A program made the position numbers and the translations under genes. 64,000 bases of DNA from Clostridia bacterium (GTDB taxonomy: Bacteria > Bacillota > Clostridia > UMGS1883). The notes under the pieces were generated by a model. It did not search any database. It saw nothing but the letters and a program-made list of their open reading frames with translations, and was not told where the DNA came from. Location of the stretch: NCBI GenBank assembly GCA_017505525.1, contig JAFVPB010000053.1, positions 1-64,000 on the forward strand, in the 5' to 3' direction. Positions 24,722 through 33,248 of the stretch are shown here, piece by piece; the stretch's first letter is position 1; every line of letters starts with the position of its first letter.

Positions 24722-24757
24722 AACAAAAAAAGAGGACCTTTTACAATGGTCCCTTTT
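24722..24757 (-). terminator. Terminator of the minus-strand AraC gene
   Basis: On the minus strand AGGGACC (24754-24748) and GGTCC (24738-24734) form a short stem with loop ATTGTAAAA, followed by a T run (complement of 24725-24731). It separates the AraC gene from the ADP-ribosylglycohydrolase gene. Confidence 0.65.
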
Positions 24758-24764
24758 TACCTTG

Positions 24765-25619
24765 TTATTGTTGATTTTTACTTTTTCTGTATTCTGCAGG
24801 AGTAATTCCAAGTCTTTTTTTGAAATATCTGAAGATTGCTCCGCCATCGCGGAACCCTGATTTTGCAGCAATTTTTTCAATAGTCATATCAGTAGATGCA
24901 AGCAGGGAACACGCCTTTTCAAACCTTTTTTCAAGGACGTAGTCTGTTATACTCATACCGTAAGTCTCGCTGAAAATACGGCTGAAATACGAAGGATTGT
25001 AGAAACATCTTTCCGCGAGTGTATTAACCGTAATTTTTTCGTTATAGTTATTATCAAGATATTCAAGAATTTCTGAGGGGATTTTCTTTTCTTTACCCAA
25101 AATGTTGCTCTTTTCCATTTTGCGGAAAATATGTATAAGAAGCACTGTAATATAGCCTTTGAGTGCCTGTTCATAGCCTCTTGGCTTTGAATAATACTCC
25201 TTTTCCATTTCCGAAATCATATTTTCCACAAAGACAATTTCATCTGCAGAAAAGCTTATTTTCGGCATATTGCTGAACGTAGAAAAACTCTCAAAACAGT
25301 TAAGCGAAAGCAAATCAATTGCGTTTTCGCTGTTTACGAGCTCCTCGCTCATAAATCGTGGGGTAAGAAGAATATCATATAAATGAAAACCTTTATCACT
25401 GTGGAAAGAATGTGTCTTTCCATAATTTATAAAAAGAAGGTCGCCTTTTTTTACTTCAAATTCCATATCGTCAATCTTGTGATATCCACTCCCGCTTTTT
25501 ATATATACCAATTCAATAAAGTCATGTGTGTGTGTGTCGATTTCTGATGTTGTTGTTGATTTAAGTATGCTTATCGGGGTGCCTGTTGTAAAAACTTCTT
25601 TTTTATTAAAGTGAAGCAT
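24765..25619 (-). CDS. AraC-family transcriptional regulator
   Basis: 284 residues. The N-terminal cupin half reads DTHTHDFIELVYIKSGSG and FEVKKGDLLFINYGKTHSF; the C-terminal half has two helix-turn-helix motifs (ITVNTLAERCFYNPSYFSRI and TIEKIAAKSGFRDGGAIFRY) and ends in PAEYRKS. The ribosome binding site GGAAGGAGAA in front of ATG 25619 fixes the start; longer readings would begin in AT-rich leader. It is transcribed in the same direction as the ADP-ribosylglycohydrolase gene but separated by a terminator. Confidence 0.9.
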   Translation of the reverse strand: MLHFNKKEVFTTGTPISILKSTTTSEIDTHTHDFIELVYIKSGSGYHKIDDMEFEVKKGDLLFINYGKTHSFHSDKGFHLYDILLTPRFMSEELVNSENAIDLLSLNCFESFSTFSNMPKISFSADEIVFVENMISEMEKEYYSKPRGYEQALKGYITVLLIHIFRKMEKSNILGKEKKIPSEILEYLDNNYNEKITVNTLAERCFYNPSYFSRIFSETYGMSITDYVLEKRFEKACSLLASTDMTIEKIAAKSGFRDGGAIFRYFKKRLGITPAEYRKSKNQQ

Positions 25620-25840
25620 TTTTACTGTTCTCCTTCCTGTAGGTTGGAAAGTATTAAGCAATATTTTATCACAGAAAATACGATTAAGCAATAGAGAATT
25701 TTTAATCCGATGAAACACCCCTTTTTATGCTAAATAACTTGCAATATTGCTTCCAAAGTTTTCTAATAAAATAGATAAGTAAATCTCCTGCAAGGCGCAA
25801 AAATTGGTATCTTCTGAAAAAAATAAGAACTTTAAACACA

Positions 25841-25879
25841 ATTAAGACCTCCCATAGATAACCCATAGGAGGTCTTAAT
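25841..25879 (-). terminator. Hairpin after the kduI-kduD operon
   Basis: ATTAAGACCTCC (25841-25852) pairs perfectly with GGAGGTCTTAAT (25868-25879); the loop can pair further (CATAG/CTATG-type bases). On the minus strand it is followed by TGTGTTTAAAG rather than a pure T run, so termination efficiency is uncertain. The remaining gap back to 25620 shows nothing recognisable. Confidence 0.6.
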
Positions 25880-25901
25880 ATTACTTTTTAGAAAAAACGT
25901 T

Positions 25902-26690
25902 TTATTTAGGCTGTTTGCCGATATAAGCAAGTATACCGCCGTCAACATAAAGAATGTGTCCGTTAACGGCATTTGAAGCCTCTGATGCGAGGAATACTGC
26001 AGGGCCAACAAGTTCTTCGGGGTTAAGCCATCTGCCTGCAGGTGTTTTTGCACAGATGAAGCTGTCAAACGGATGCTTGCTTCCGTCAGGCTGTGTTTCA
26101 CGGAGAGGTGCAGTCTGGGGAGTAGCAATGTAACCCGGTCCGATGCCGTTACACTGAATGTTGAATTCACCATACTCCGAGCATATGTTTCTTGTAAGCA
26201 TCTTAAGACCGCCCTTTGCTGCTGCATAAGCAGATACAGTTTCACGGCCCAATTCAGACATCATTGAGCAGATGTTTATAATCTTACCTGCGCCTTTTTT
26301 AAGCATAGAGGGGATAACTGCCTTTGATACAATGAAAGGAGCATTGAGGTCAACATCGATAACCTGCCTGAATTCGCTAGCCGTCATTTCGTGCATAGGA
26401 ATTCTTTTAATAATACCTGCGTTGTTTACAAGGATATCAATAACGCCAACCTCTGCTTCGATTTTAGCAACCATAGCGTTTACTGCAACTTCATCTGTAA
26501 CGTCGCAAACATAGCCCTTAGCATCGATGCCTGCTTCTTTGTAAGCTTCAAGACCTTTATCAACAAGCTCCTGCTTAATATCGTTGAATACAACCTTTGC
26601 ACCTGCCTCGGCAAAACCTTTTGCAATAGCAAAACCGATGCCGTAGCTTGCACCTGTAATAAGTGCTACTTTTCCATCAAGTCTGAACAT
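25902..26690 (-). CDS. KduD/gluconate 5-dehydrogenase-type SDR
   Basis: 262 residues. TGASYGIGFAIA cofactor loop, VFNDIKQE after the second strand (NAD preference), DILVNNAGIIKR, catalytic YAAAKGG, and the C-terminal NGHILYVDGGILAYIGKQP typical of gluconate 5-dehydrogenases. Next to kduI it most likely performs the KduD step: reduction of 2,5-diketo-3-deoxygluconate to 2-keto-3-deoxygluconate in uronate catabolism. The start follows GGAGG by five bases. It begins 13 bases after the KduI stop, so both share one transcript. Confidence 0.85.
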   Translation of the reverse strand: MFRLDGKVALITGASYGIGFAIAKGFAEAGAKVVFNDIKQELVDKGLEAYKEAGIDAKGYVCDVTDEVAVNAMVAKIEAEVGVIDILVNNAGIIKRIPMHEMTASEFRQVIDVDLNAPFIVSKAVIPSMLKKGAGKIINICSMMSELGRETVSAYAAAKGGLKMLTRNICSEYGEFNIQCNGIGPGYIATPQTAPLRETQPDGSKHPFDSFICAKTPAGRWLNPEELVGPAVFLASEASNAVNGHILYVDGGILAYIGKQPK

Positions 26691-26703
26691 AGTAACCTCC
26701 AAA

Positions 26704-27534
26704 TTAAAGTAAGTCTTTTGTTTCGATATGGTCCATATCGGTAAATTCCTGATTTTCTCCACACATAGCCCAAATGAAAGAGTAATTTCTTGTGCCTACG
26801 CCACTGTGGATAGACCAGCTTGGTGAGATAACTGCTTCTTCATTGTGCATAATGATATGTCTTGTTTCGTTGGGTTCGCCCATCATATGGAATACTGCAT
26901 CGTTTTCGCCCATATCAAGATACATATAAACTTCCATTCTTCTGTCGTGTGTATGAGAAGGCATTGTGTTCCAGTTTGAACCGGGTTCAAGCTGAGTAAG
27001 ACCCATTGAAAGCTGACAGCTCTTCATAACCTCGGGGTGGATGTACTGATTGATAACGCGCTTGTTACAATCTTCCACGCTTCCGCAAGGAACTTTCTTT
27101 GCCTTTGTGATATCAATTTTAACTGTGGGGTAAGATGCATGAGCGGGGCATGAAGAAATGTAGAATTTTGCGGGGTCTTCTGTATCCACGCTCTTGAATG
27201 TGATTTCCTTGTTGCCCATACCTATATAGATACCATCGCGTGGGTTCATTTCGTATTCTGTGCCATCAATTGTGATGATACCCTTACCGCCAACGTTGAT
27301 ACAACCCATTTCGCGGCGTTCGAGAAAATACTCTGCAGCGAGTTCTTTGCCTGCTTCAAGCTTAAGCTCCTGAAATACGGGCATAGCACCTGCAGTGATG
27401 ATTCTGTCGATATGGCTGTAAACCATTCTTGTGTTGTCCTTGGTGAAGAGGTTTGCAATGTGAAATTCCTCTCTGAGTCTTTCTGTGGTATAGTGTTTTG
27501 CGTCCTTTGCGTTTGATGCCTGTCTTACTTCCAT
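26704..27534 (-). CDS. KduI from internal start (nested in fusion frame)
   Basis: From ATG 27534 the frame encodes 276 residues, the length of stand-alone KduI, and the start residues MEVRQA are those of the family. AAAGGAGG lies 11 bases upstream, inside the coding sequence of the fusion. Either the fusion arose by loss of the stop codon of an upstream gene, or both forms are produced. I list it separately because the start signal is as strong as any in the window. Confidence 0.6.
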   Translation of the reverse strand: MEVRQASNAKDAKHYTTERLREEFHIANLFTKDNTRMVYSHIDRIITAGAMPVFQELKLEAGKELAAEYFLERREMGCINVGGKGIITIDGTEYEMNPRDGIYIGMGNKEITFKSVDTEDPAKFYISSCPAHASYPTVKIDITKAKKVPCGSVEDCNKRVINQYIHPEVMKSCQLSMGLTQLEPGSNWNTMPSHTHDRRMEVYMYLDMGENDAVFHMMGEPNETRHIIMHNEEAVISPSWSIHSGVGTRNYSFIWAMCGENQEFTDMDHIETKDLL

Positions 27535-28332
27535 TTTACTAAAATCCTCCTTTATATAATTACCAAATACTTCAATTTGTGTTAGTGCCGCCCATGAAAG
27601 CGGATATGAAGCCTGCTTGAAATTCACAAGCTTTACATATGTGGTTTCCTTTGCTTCAAATTCGATTGCCTGTCCGTCGGCGATTCCCTCGAACTCTGCA
27701 TGCTCAATGCGTCCATCGGAAAATTCCACATCTACGCTTTTCCAATATGTATCGTGCGGGAAATCTGCACGAAGGTAGAAGATGATTTTATCTACCAGTA
27801 CCTTATGACCGAAATCAAGCTTAAATTCAAGGTCTTCTCGTGCTCCGCCTGCCCAAGAATGATGGGGGAAACCCCAATGGCCGTCACTCTGGATAACTCC
27901 GTCGATTGTGTTGCGTGCATAGAATGTGGGTTCTTCTCTTGTTACAAAGTTTGCCCATGTGTGCGGATAAGCTCTGCTTTTTCCATGGATGTCGTGAGAA
28001 TTGAGCGAAATCTTTCTGTAGGAATAGAATTCTTCTTCACTGATTTCACGTGCAGAGATAATATGTTTCTCTCCCGAAAAAGCCTCTTTGCCATAGCAAC
28101 CGAGGCAAACATTTTCATTGGGGATGAGAAATTCAAAGCTTTTTCCAGGAACGTAGATAATGCTTTCAGCAAGTGTTTCGTCAAACTTAACTGCAATATA
28201 TTTGTCGAGCGAGCTTTCCACGCGGATGAAATCGCCCGATTGATACAGCCTGTTAAGGGAAAGAGTAACATTATTTCCTTTTTCTGCTGCAAGCACTTCT
28301 TTATCTTTATTAAGTACCTTTAAAGTAACCAT
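26704..28332 (-). CDS. KduI isomerase fused to an F5/8-type-like N-terminal domain
   Basis: One uninterrupted 542-residue frame. Residues 1-265 are unlike KduI: a beta-rich start, then a discoidin (F5/8 type C)-like fold (TIDGVIQSDGHWGFPHHSW, LEFKLDFGHKVLVDKIIFYL, YVKLVNFKQASYPLSWAALT). Residues 267-542 match complete KduI (MEVRQASNAKDAKHYTTERL, MPSHTHDRRMEVYMYLD, SWSIHSGVGTRNYSFIW), which converts 5-keto-4-deoxyuronate to 2,5-diketo-3-deoxygluconate at a zinc site. A strong AAAGGAGG (27553-27546) precedes the internal ATG 27534, so KduI may also be made alone. AGGAGGTG precedes ATG 28332. Followed by the KduD-type SDR. Confidence 0.85.
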   Translation of the reverse strand: MVTLKVLNKDKEVLAAEKGNNVTLSLNRLYQSGDFIRVESSLDKYIAVKFDETLAESIIYVPGKSFEFLIPNENVCLGCYGKEAFSGEKHIISAREISEEEFYSYRKISLNSHDIHGKSRAYPHTWANFVTREEPTFYARNTIDGVIQSDGHWGFPHHSWAGGAREDLEFKLDFGHKVLVDKIIFYLRADFPHDTYWKSVDVEFSDGRIEHAEFEGIADGQAIEFEAKETTYVKLVNFKQASYPLSWAALTQIEVFGNYIKEDFSKMEVRQASNAKDAKHYTTERLREEFHIANLFTKDNTRMVYSHIDRIITAGAMPVFQELKLEAGKELAAEYFLERREMGCINVGGKGIITIDGTEYEMNPRDGIYIGMGNKEITFKSVDTEDPAKFYISSCPAHASYPTVKIDITKAKKVPCGSVEDCNKRVINQYIHPEVMKSCQLSMGLTQLEPGSNWNTMPSHTHDRRMEVYMYLDMGENDAVFHMMGEPNETRHIIMHNEEAVISPSWSIHSGVGTRNYSFIWAMCGENQEFTDMDHIETKDLL

Positions 28333-28390
28333 TTTACACCTCCTAATTAATACTCTGATTTAAATATACCACAAAAAATTACAATATTTA

Positions 28391-28440
28391 TTGCAAAAAC
28401 TAATGTTTGTGTTGCAAATCTCACCAAGAAATGATAAAAT
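28391..28440. promoter_or_regulatory. Direct repeats and promoter between kduI and araC-type gene
   Basis: TTGCAAA occurs at 28391-28397 and 28412-28418, 21 bases apart, the two-turn spacing typical of AraC-family half-sites. The second copy doubles as a -35 box (TTGCAA) 17 bases before TAAAAT (28435-28440) for the plus-strand AraC gene. The divergent kduI gene starts at 28332, so one site could serve both. Confidence 0.5.
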
Positions 28441-28459
28441 TTATAAAGGAGGTGGTATT

Positions 28460-29305
28460 GTGAAATATATTTTCAGTCATTGTAACGAAGCAGTTGAAAG
28501 TGCGAGCGAGAACAGAAAGTTTGCTTTTAATTATTCTGACGTTCAAAATCCCGACCAGAACATACATATTCACGATACCTGTGAGGTACTTTTCTGCATT
28601 GAGGGGGGAGGAAAATTCCTGATAAACGATACAGTGTATACTGTGGAGGACGGGGATGTTTTTGTAATCAATCAGTTCGAGGCGCATAAAATAACCTCAA
28701 ACCCTGAAAAAAGATTCAGAAGATACATAATGCAGGTTCATCCTGAGTTTTTATATTCCAATTCAACTGATAAAACAAATCTTTCGCAGTGTTTCTACAC
28801 AAGAGGGAATAACATCTCCAACAAAATTACGCTCTCCGATGCTGAAATGAAAAAAATAACAAACCATATAGATAATATGAGAAACAAAAGCGAGTATGGT
28901 GATGATGTGCTGAAAAATATGGCTGCGATAGACATACTTGTTTCGTTAAATTCTGCATTTTCATCTGGAGCCTGCGAAGAAAAAGCATCGGGTAGCGGTA
29001 CAATAAAAACCGCTATTGATTATATAAACAAGAATTTTAACAATCCGATTTCTCTTGAAGATATTGCAAAAAATTCGTATGTATCGGTTAATCAGCTTTG
29101 CAGACTTTTTAATAAATACTGTGGTACAACTGTTGCTAAATACATTACTTCACGTCGTATAACCGAGGCAAAGAAGCTTCTTGCAACAGGAAAAAATGTG
29201 GCTGATACATCAATCCTTTGCGGATTTGAAGACTATGCTAATTTCATCAGAGTATTCAAAAAACACGTTGGCACAACTCCCGGGAAATATGCTGCTGAAA
29301 TGTGA
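28460..29305 (+). CDS. AraC-family transcriptional regulator
   Basis: 281 residues. N-terminal cupin-like sensor (HIHDTCEVLFCIEGGGKFLI, EDGDVFVINQFEAHKI) and C-terminal two-HTH domain (ISLEDIAKNSYVSVNQLCRL and VADTSILCGFEDYANFIRVF) ending TTPGKYAAEM. The start is GTG, set by AAAGGAGG six bases upstream. It is divergent from kduI-kduD across 127 bases and is the obvious candidate regulator of that operon. A terminator follows about 100 bases downstream. Confidence 0.9.
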   Translation: MKYIFSHCNEAVESASENRKFAFNYSDVQNPDQNIHIHDTCEVLFCIEGGGKFLINDTVYTVEDGDVFVINQFEAHKITSNPEKRFRRYIMQVHPEFLYSNSTDKTNLSQCFYTRGNNISNKITLSDAEMKKITNHIDNMRNKSEYGDDVLKNMAAIDILVSLNSAFSSGACEEKASGSGTIKTAIDYINKNFNNPISLEDIAKNSYVSVNQLCRLFNKYCGTTVAKYITSRRITEAKKLLATGKNVADTSILCGFEDYANFIRVFKKHVGTTPGKYAAEM

Positions 29306-29406
29306 GGTTTCAAAGAACAAATTATTATGATTTAAGAAAAATTTAATTGAGGGATTTTGAAATCTCCGGGAAAATAGCAGATAAGTTTGAGAAGTATAAT
29401 AAATAA

Positions 29407-29448
29407 AATATGCCGTTACTTACCCATTGGTTTGTAACGGCATTATTT
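29407..29448 (+). terminator. Rho-independent terminator
   Basis: AATATGCCGTTAC (29407-29419), loop TTACCCATTGGTTT, GTAACGGCAT (29434-29443), then TATTTTTTATT. It ends the plus-strand AraC gene. The remaining gap to 29553 is AT-rich with no feature I can support. Confidence 0.85.
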
Positions 29449-29553
29449 TTTATTCTATATGTAATTATAAAAAATCTCGGTTTTGTGCTAAAAACGACGA
29501 TAAAAACAAATTTTTATGAGTTTTAATGAACATAGCAGTATTGTATAATTAAA

Positions 29554-30303
29554 TTAAAGTCTTGATGAATATAAAGAGTTTTCTGCACGGAATTTTGCTG
29601 GGGAAACGCCAGTGTATTTTTTAAAGACTCTCGAAAAATAGTTATAATCATTAAATCCTAATGATTCGCTTATCCGTAATAAATCAGCTTCTCCGGCAAG
29701 AATCATATTTCCGGCAATTCTTGTTTTTTCTGAATTTATATATTGTGTAATCGTCAATCCTAACTCTTTTTTAAATAATGCTTCGCTATACTCTTTTGAT
29801 AAGAATACATTCGAGGTTACTTCGCTGACTGTAAGTTTTTTATATATATTATCAAGAATATAGTTTTTCATTTTAAGGACGGTTGGATTTTCTTTTCCTG
29901 TATCGTGCTTTTCATTTAGGTCAGATATTACATATTGAATAAGAGAAAGTGCTTTTTGTTGATTGTGTCTTATGTAGGAGTTATTAATCATATTAAGTAC
30001 ATAAATCAGGTCTTTATCTGTAATCGATTTGAAAAAGGTATTAGCCAAAAGCGGGTGCGTGTCTCCGGATAAATTTATAGAAACATATGATGCACATTTT
30101 TCAGAGTATTTTCTGACACGAAAACTTGACGGAGAGATATATATACAATCTCCGCCAGATAAATTATACTCCTTACCGTTTATTATATATTGCATAGTCC
30201 CATGCAGACAAATTGTAATATCATGATATTCAATATAATCGTTAAGAGGAGCAATTTCCTTATCAATTGTGTAGTTAAGAACAATGACTTTATAGTTTTT
30301 CAT
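29554..30303 (-). CDS. AraC-family transcriptional regulator
   Basis: 249 residues. Cupin-like N-terminus (YHDITICLHGTMQYIINGKE, LSGGDCIYISPSSF) and C-terminal two-HTH domain (LTVSEVTSNVFLSKEYSEAL and DLLRISESLGFNDYNYFSRV) ending SPAKFRAEN. A longer reading from GTG 30387 is excluded because that codon lies inside the gene's own promoter. ATG 30303 has only a weak ribosome binding site, preceded by a small hairpin (TAACGCT/AGCGTTA, 30318-30338) in the leader. It is divergent from the GH2 operon. Confidence 0.85.
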   Translation of the reverse strand: MKNYKVIVLNYTIDKEIAPLNDYIEYHDITICLHGTMQYIINGKEYNLSGGDCIYISPSSFRVRKYSEKCASYVSINLSGDTHPLLANTFFKSITDKDLIYVLNMINNSYIRHNQQKALSLIQYVISDLNEKHDTGKENPTVLKMKNYILDNIYKKLTVSEVTSNVFLSKEYSEALFKKELGLTITQYINSEKTRIAGNMILAGEADLLRISESLGFNDYNYFSRVFKKYTGVSPAKFRAENSLYSSRL

Positions 30304-30377
30304 AGAATCAAATAGTATAACGCTTTGAGTTAGCGTTAAATAAAAAGGTGATTTGAAATATGATATAACCTGATGAA

Positions 30378-30406
30378 ATTGTATCACAAAAACAATATGT
30401 AGTCAA
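30378..30406 (-). promoter_or_regulatory. Promoter of the AraC gene divergent from GH2
   Basis: On the minus strand TTGACT (30406-30401), a 17-base spacer and TACAAT (30383-30378). It overlaps the leader of the plus-strand GH2 operon, whose own promoter I could not place with confidence. Confidence 0.75.
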
Positions 30407-30425
30407 TGCAAAGGAGAGAATAATT

Positions 30426-33239
30426 ATGGATAAAATGACCCGTATAGCAAAAATGAAAATAAACGAAAGGCAAATTCTTGAAAAAGTAGAACCGGAGAAA
30501 TTTGAAAAAAAGAGTGTTGTGTTAGAAAATTTCTGTGGAGAAAAAGTTTGCTACACTCCCAAAATATCAACAAGGGAAGAACTTAGAAAAGTTCTTGAAA
30601 AAGAAAAAGAAAAATATAAGCCTTTTATGGAAAATTATGCTCCGGAGATAGAAAAATACAAACAGGTTATAGATATAAATAGCTTTTTGCTTGACGGTAA
30701 AGAAAATGTTACTATTCCACACTATGGCGGACCGGTAGGTTACAGCAAAAAGGTATATGAAGCTGAATTTATCCTTGAAAAAATATCTTCTGATAAAATG
30801 TATAAAGTAAATTTTACTGGTGTGGATTATATTGCTATAGTCTATGTTAACGGTGTGTGCGTAGGAAAACATGAAGGATTTTTTTCGCCATTTGATTTCG
30901 ACATTTCTTCCTGTGTGAAAACAGGTACAAACACGTTGAAAATCGAAGTTGAAAACGATTATGCATACAGCGGAAGTGATGAACATCCTGAAATAGGTTT
31001 TGGTGACAAGCTTTATGCGTTTACAGGGCTTGGTTGGGATGAAAGCGAAATGGGATGGCACCATTGTCCGCCAGGGAGTGGAATATACGGAAAAGTAAGT
31101 ATTGAAATATGTAACCGTATATATATTTCTGACTTATATGTACGTCCTGATATAGAGAAAAAAATGGCTGAATTATGGATAGAGGTCGTGAATAGTGATT
31201 ATACAAAAATACTTCCTGATTTTTTAGTGAGTATTTTTGGAAAAAATTTTAAAGCTACAATAATGGAAAATATGCTTTTTGAAGCCAAAACAGATGATTT
31301 TGATAGCGGTGGAGTGCTGTGTAAAAAAGGAATTGGAAAATATCCGTTATATTTATATAAAGGTATAAATATTTACAAAATATCATTAGATTTTGAAAAA
31401 ATACGCCTGTGGGAGCCTGATACACCATGGTTGTATCAAGCGCAGGTTTCGGTATATGCTGATGGTGTGCTTTGTGATAGTACAAGTCGCAATTTTGGAA
31501 TGCGCTCTTTTTATCAGGATAATGAATCTGAAATGAAAGGAATGTACTATCTCAATAATCAAAAAATTAAACTTCGCGGCGCAAATACTATGGGATTCGA
31601 ACAGTGGGATGTTTTAAGAGAAGATTTCAATCAGCTTACTGAGGATATTCTTCTTGCAAAAATATGTAATATGAATTTTTGGAGAATTACCCAGCGTCCT
31701 GTTCAGGAAGAAGTGTATGATTACTGTGATATGCTTGGGCTCATGGTTCAAACTGATTTGCCGCTTGCCTGCGTGATGAGAAGAACAAAATTTGCAGAGG
31801 GTGTAAGGCAGGCTGAGGAAATGGAAAGACTTATACGGTCCCACGCTTCATGCATTTCTGTATCTCTTATAAATGAACCTAGTGCAAATGCATTTAATCA
31901 GCCTCATAGACATATGCTCAGATTTGAACTTGAAAACTTTTTTGAAGCATGCAGAAGCATCATTTTGCAGTCAAATCCTGACAGGGTGATAAAGTATGTT
32001 GACGGAGATTATGATCCGCCATGTGATTATTTACCAGATAACCATTGCTATAATTTCTGGTATAACGGTCACGCGATAGATGCAGGAAAAATGATAAAAG
32101 GATATTGGTGCGATATAAAACCCGGTTGGTATTGCGGTTGTGGAGAATTCGGAGCGGAAGGCCTGGATTATCCTGAAATTATGAATGAGTATTATCCAAA
32201 AGAGTGGATTAGCGAACCTTTTGACCCTAAAAATATAGTTCGAGCACAAAGCGGTGCTTTTTATGAATATTTCTTCAATAGACCTTCATCTCTTGAAGAG
32301 TGGTGCAAGGAAAGTCAGAAGCATCAGGCGAAAGCAGTAAAATTTATGACAGAGGCATTTCGTCGCAATAATCGAATGGTTTCTTTTGCGCTGCATTTAT
32401 TTATAGATGCATGGCCAAGCGGATGGATGAAAGCAGTAATGGATTTTAAACGAAACCCCAAGCCTGCTTATTTTGAATATAAAAATGCATTAGAACCTGT
32501 AACGTTAAGCTTGCGTACTGACCGATTTACGTATTATGAGGATGAAACAGCAAGCATAGAAACATATTTGTGCAACGACACTAACAATCAGAGCGAATAT
32601 AAAATTGTGTACGAACTTTCAGACAGTAACGGAAAAGTTATTCAAAGTGCATCCGCGACTGTTGTTTCAAAGGTTATGAAATGTGTATATGTGCATAGTC
32701 CGTCTTTTAAGGTGGAACTTAAAAAAGACCGCGAAAAGTATACACTTACTGCATTTTTGTTAAGTGGCGGAAATGTAGTTACATATAAAAATGAAACAGT
32801 TGAGTTTTTCAAACGGCATAAGTCGACTCCTGCTGATGAAAATACTATTTGGATATGCAACCCTGACGTAGGAGAACATATGATAGCAGGTGAAACAATT
32901 TATGTAAAACCCTGTCCTATGCGTGCTTCTCATTTTGCATCTTTTGCTCAATATAAGGACATAACAGAATGTTTTGAACAAGATGATTTTAAAATGTGGT
33001 ATGACAAAGAGAGTGATCTCATAATGCCAATAGTAAAAAATACTTTTTCTGCCGAAGGATTTACTCCGATTCTTACAGGTCCGTCCGCAAGATGGGGAGA
33101 TTCTTCGCCAAGAGGCGGAGAATATGTAGTTGCGGAAAAGTATTATGATGGAAAAAGATATATAGTATGTACTCTTGATTTAAGATGTGAAAACCCAGTA
33201 GCACAAAGATTTATAAATTATGTTAACAGCAGAAAGTGA
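30426..33239 (+). CDS. GH2-family glycoside hydrolase
   Basis: 937 residues, no signal peptide. Domain order is that of GH2: jelly-roll N-terminal domain (VNFTGVDYIAIVYVNGVCVG, HEGFFSPFDFDIS), an immunoglobulin-like domain, and a TIM barrel (LRGANTMGFEQWDV) with acid/base glutamate E484 in LINEPS and nucleophile region GEFGAEG near 573-579. Extra beta domains follow. GH2 covers beta-galactosidase, -glucuronidase and -mannosidase; proximity of a CE15-like esterase favours a glucuronide or galactoside (inference). AAAGGAGAG precedes the ATG. First gene of a three-gene operon. Confidence 0.88.
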   Translation: MDKMTRIAKMKINERQILEKVEPEKFEKKSVVLENFCGEKVCYTPKISTREELRKVLEKEKEKYKPFMENYAPEIEKYKQVIDINSFLLDGKENVTIPHYGGPVGYSKKVYEAEFILEKISSDKMYKVNFTGVDYIAIVYVNGVCVGKHEGFFSPFDFDISSCVKTGTNTLKIEVENDYAYSGSDEHPEIGFGDKLYAFTGLGWDESEMGWHHCPPGSGIYGKVSIEICNRIYISDLYVRPDIEKKMAELWIEVVNSDYTKILPDFLVSIFGKNFKATIMENMLFEAKTDDFDSGGVLCKKGIGKYPLYLYKGINIYKISLDFEKIRLWEPDTPWLYQAQVSVYADGVLCDSTSRNFGMRSFYQDNESEMKGMYYLNNQKIKLRGANTMGFEQWDVLREDFNQLTEDILLAKICNMNFWRITQRPVQEEVYDYCDMLGLMVQTDLPLACVMRRTKFAEGVRQAEEMERLIRSHASCISVSLINEPSANAFNQPHRHMLRFELENFFEACRSIILQSNPDRVIKYVDGDYDPPCDYLPDNHCYNFWYNGHAIDAGKMIKGYWCDIKPGWYCGCGEFGAEGLDYPEIMNEYYPKEWISEPFDPKNIVRAQSGAFYEYFFNRPSSLEEWCKESQKHQAKAVKFMTEAFRRNNRMVSFALHLFIDAWPSGWMKAVMDFKRNPKPAYFEYKNALEPVTLSLRTDRFTYYEDETASIETYLCNDTNNQSEYKIVYELSDSNGKVIQSASATVVSKVMKCVYVHSPSFKVELKKDREKYTLTAFLLSGGNVVTYKNETVEFFKRHKSTPADENTIWICNPDVGEHMIAGETIYVKPCPMRASHFASFAQYKDITECFEQDDFKMWYDKESDLIMPIVKNTFSAEGFTPILTGPSARWGDSSPRGGEYVVAEKYYDGKRYIVCTLDLRCENPVAQRFINYVNSRK

Positions 33240-33248
33240 GGAATAAAT

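Noticed and set aside
25841-25879. Relationship to the IS3 relic through the shared CCATAGGAGG text
   Set aside because: The match is limited to ten bases of a different hairpin; flanking sequence does not align, and the site is well explained as the 3' end of the kdu operon.
30304-30387. An 84-base N-terminal extension of the AraC gene from GTG 30387
   Set aside because: The GTG lies between the -35 and -10 boxes of a consensus promoter for this gene, upstream of the transcription start.
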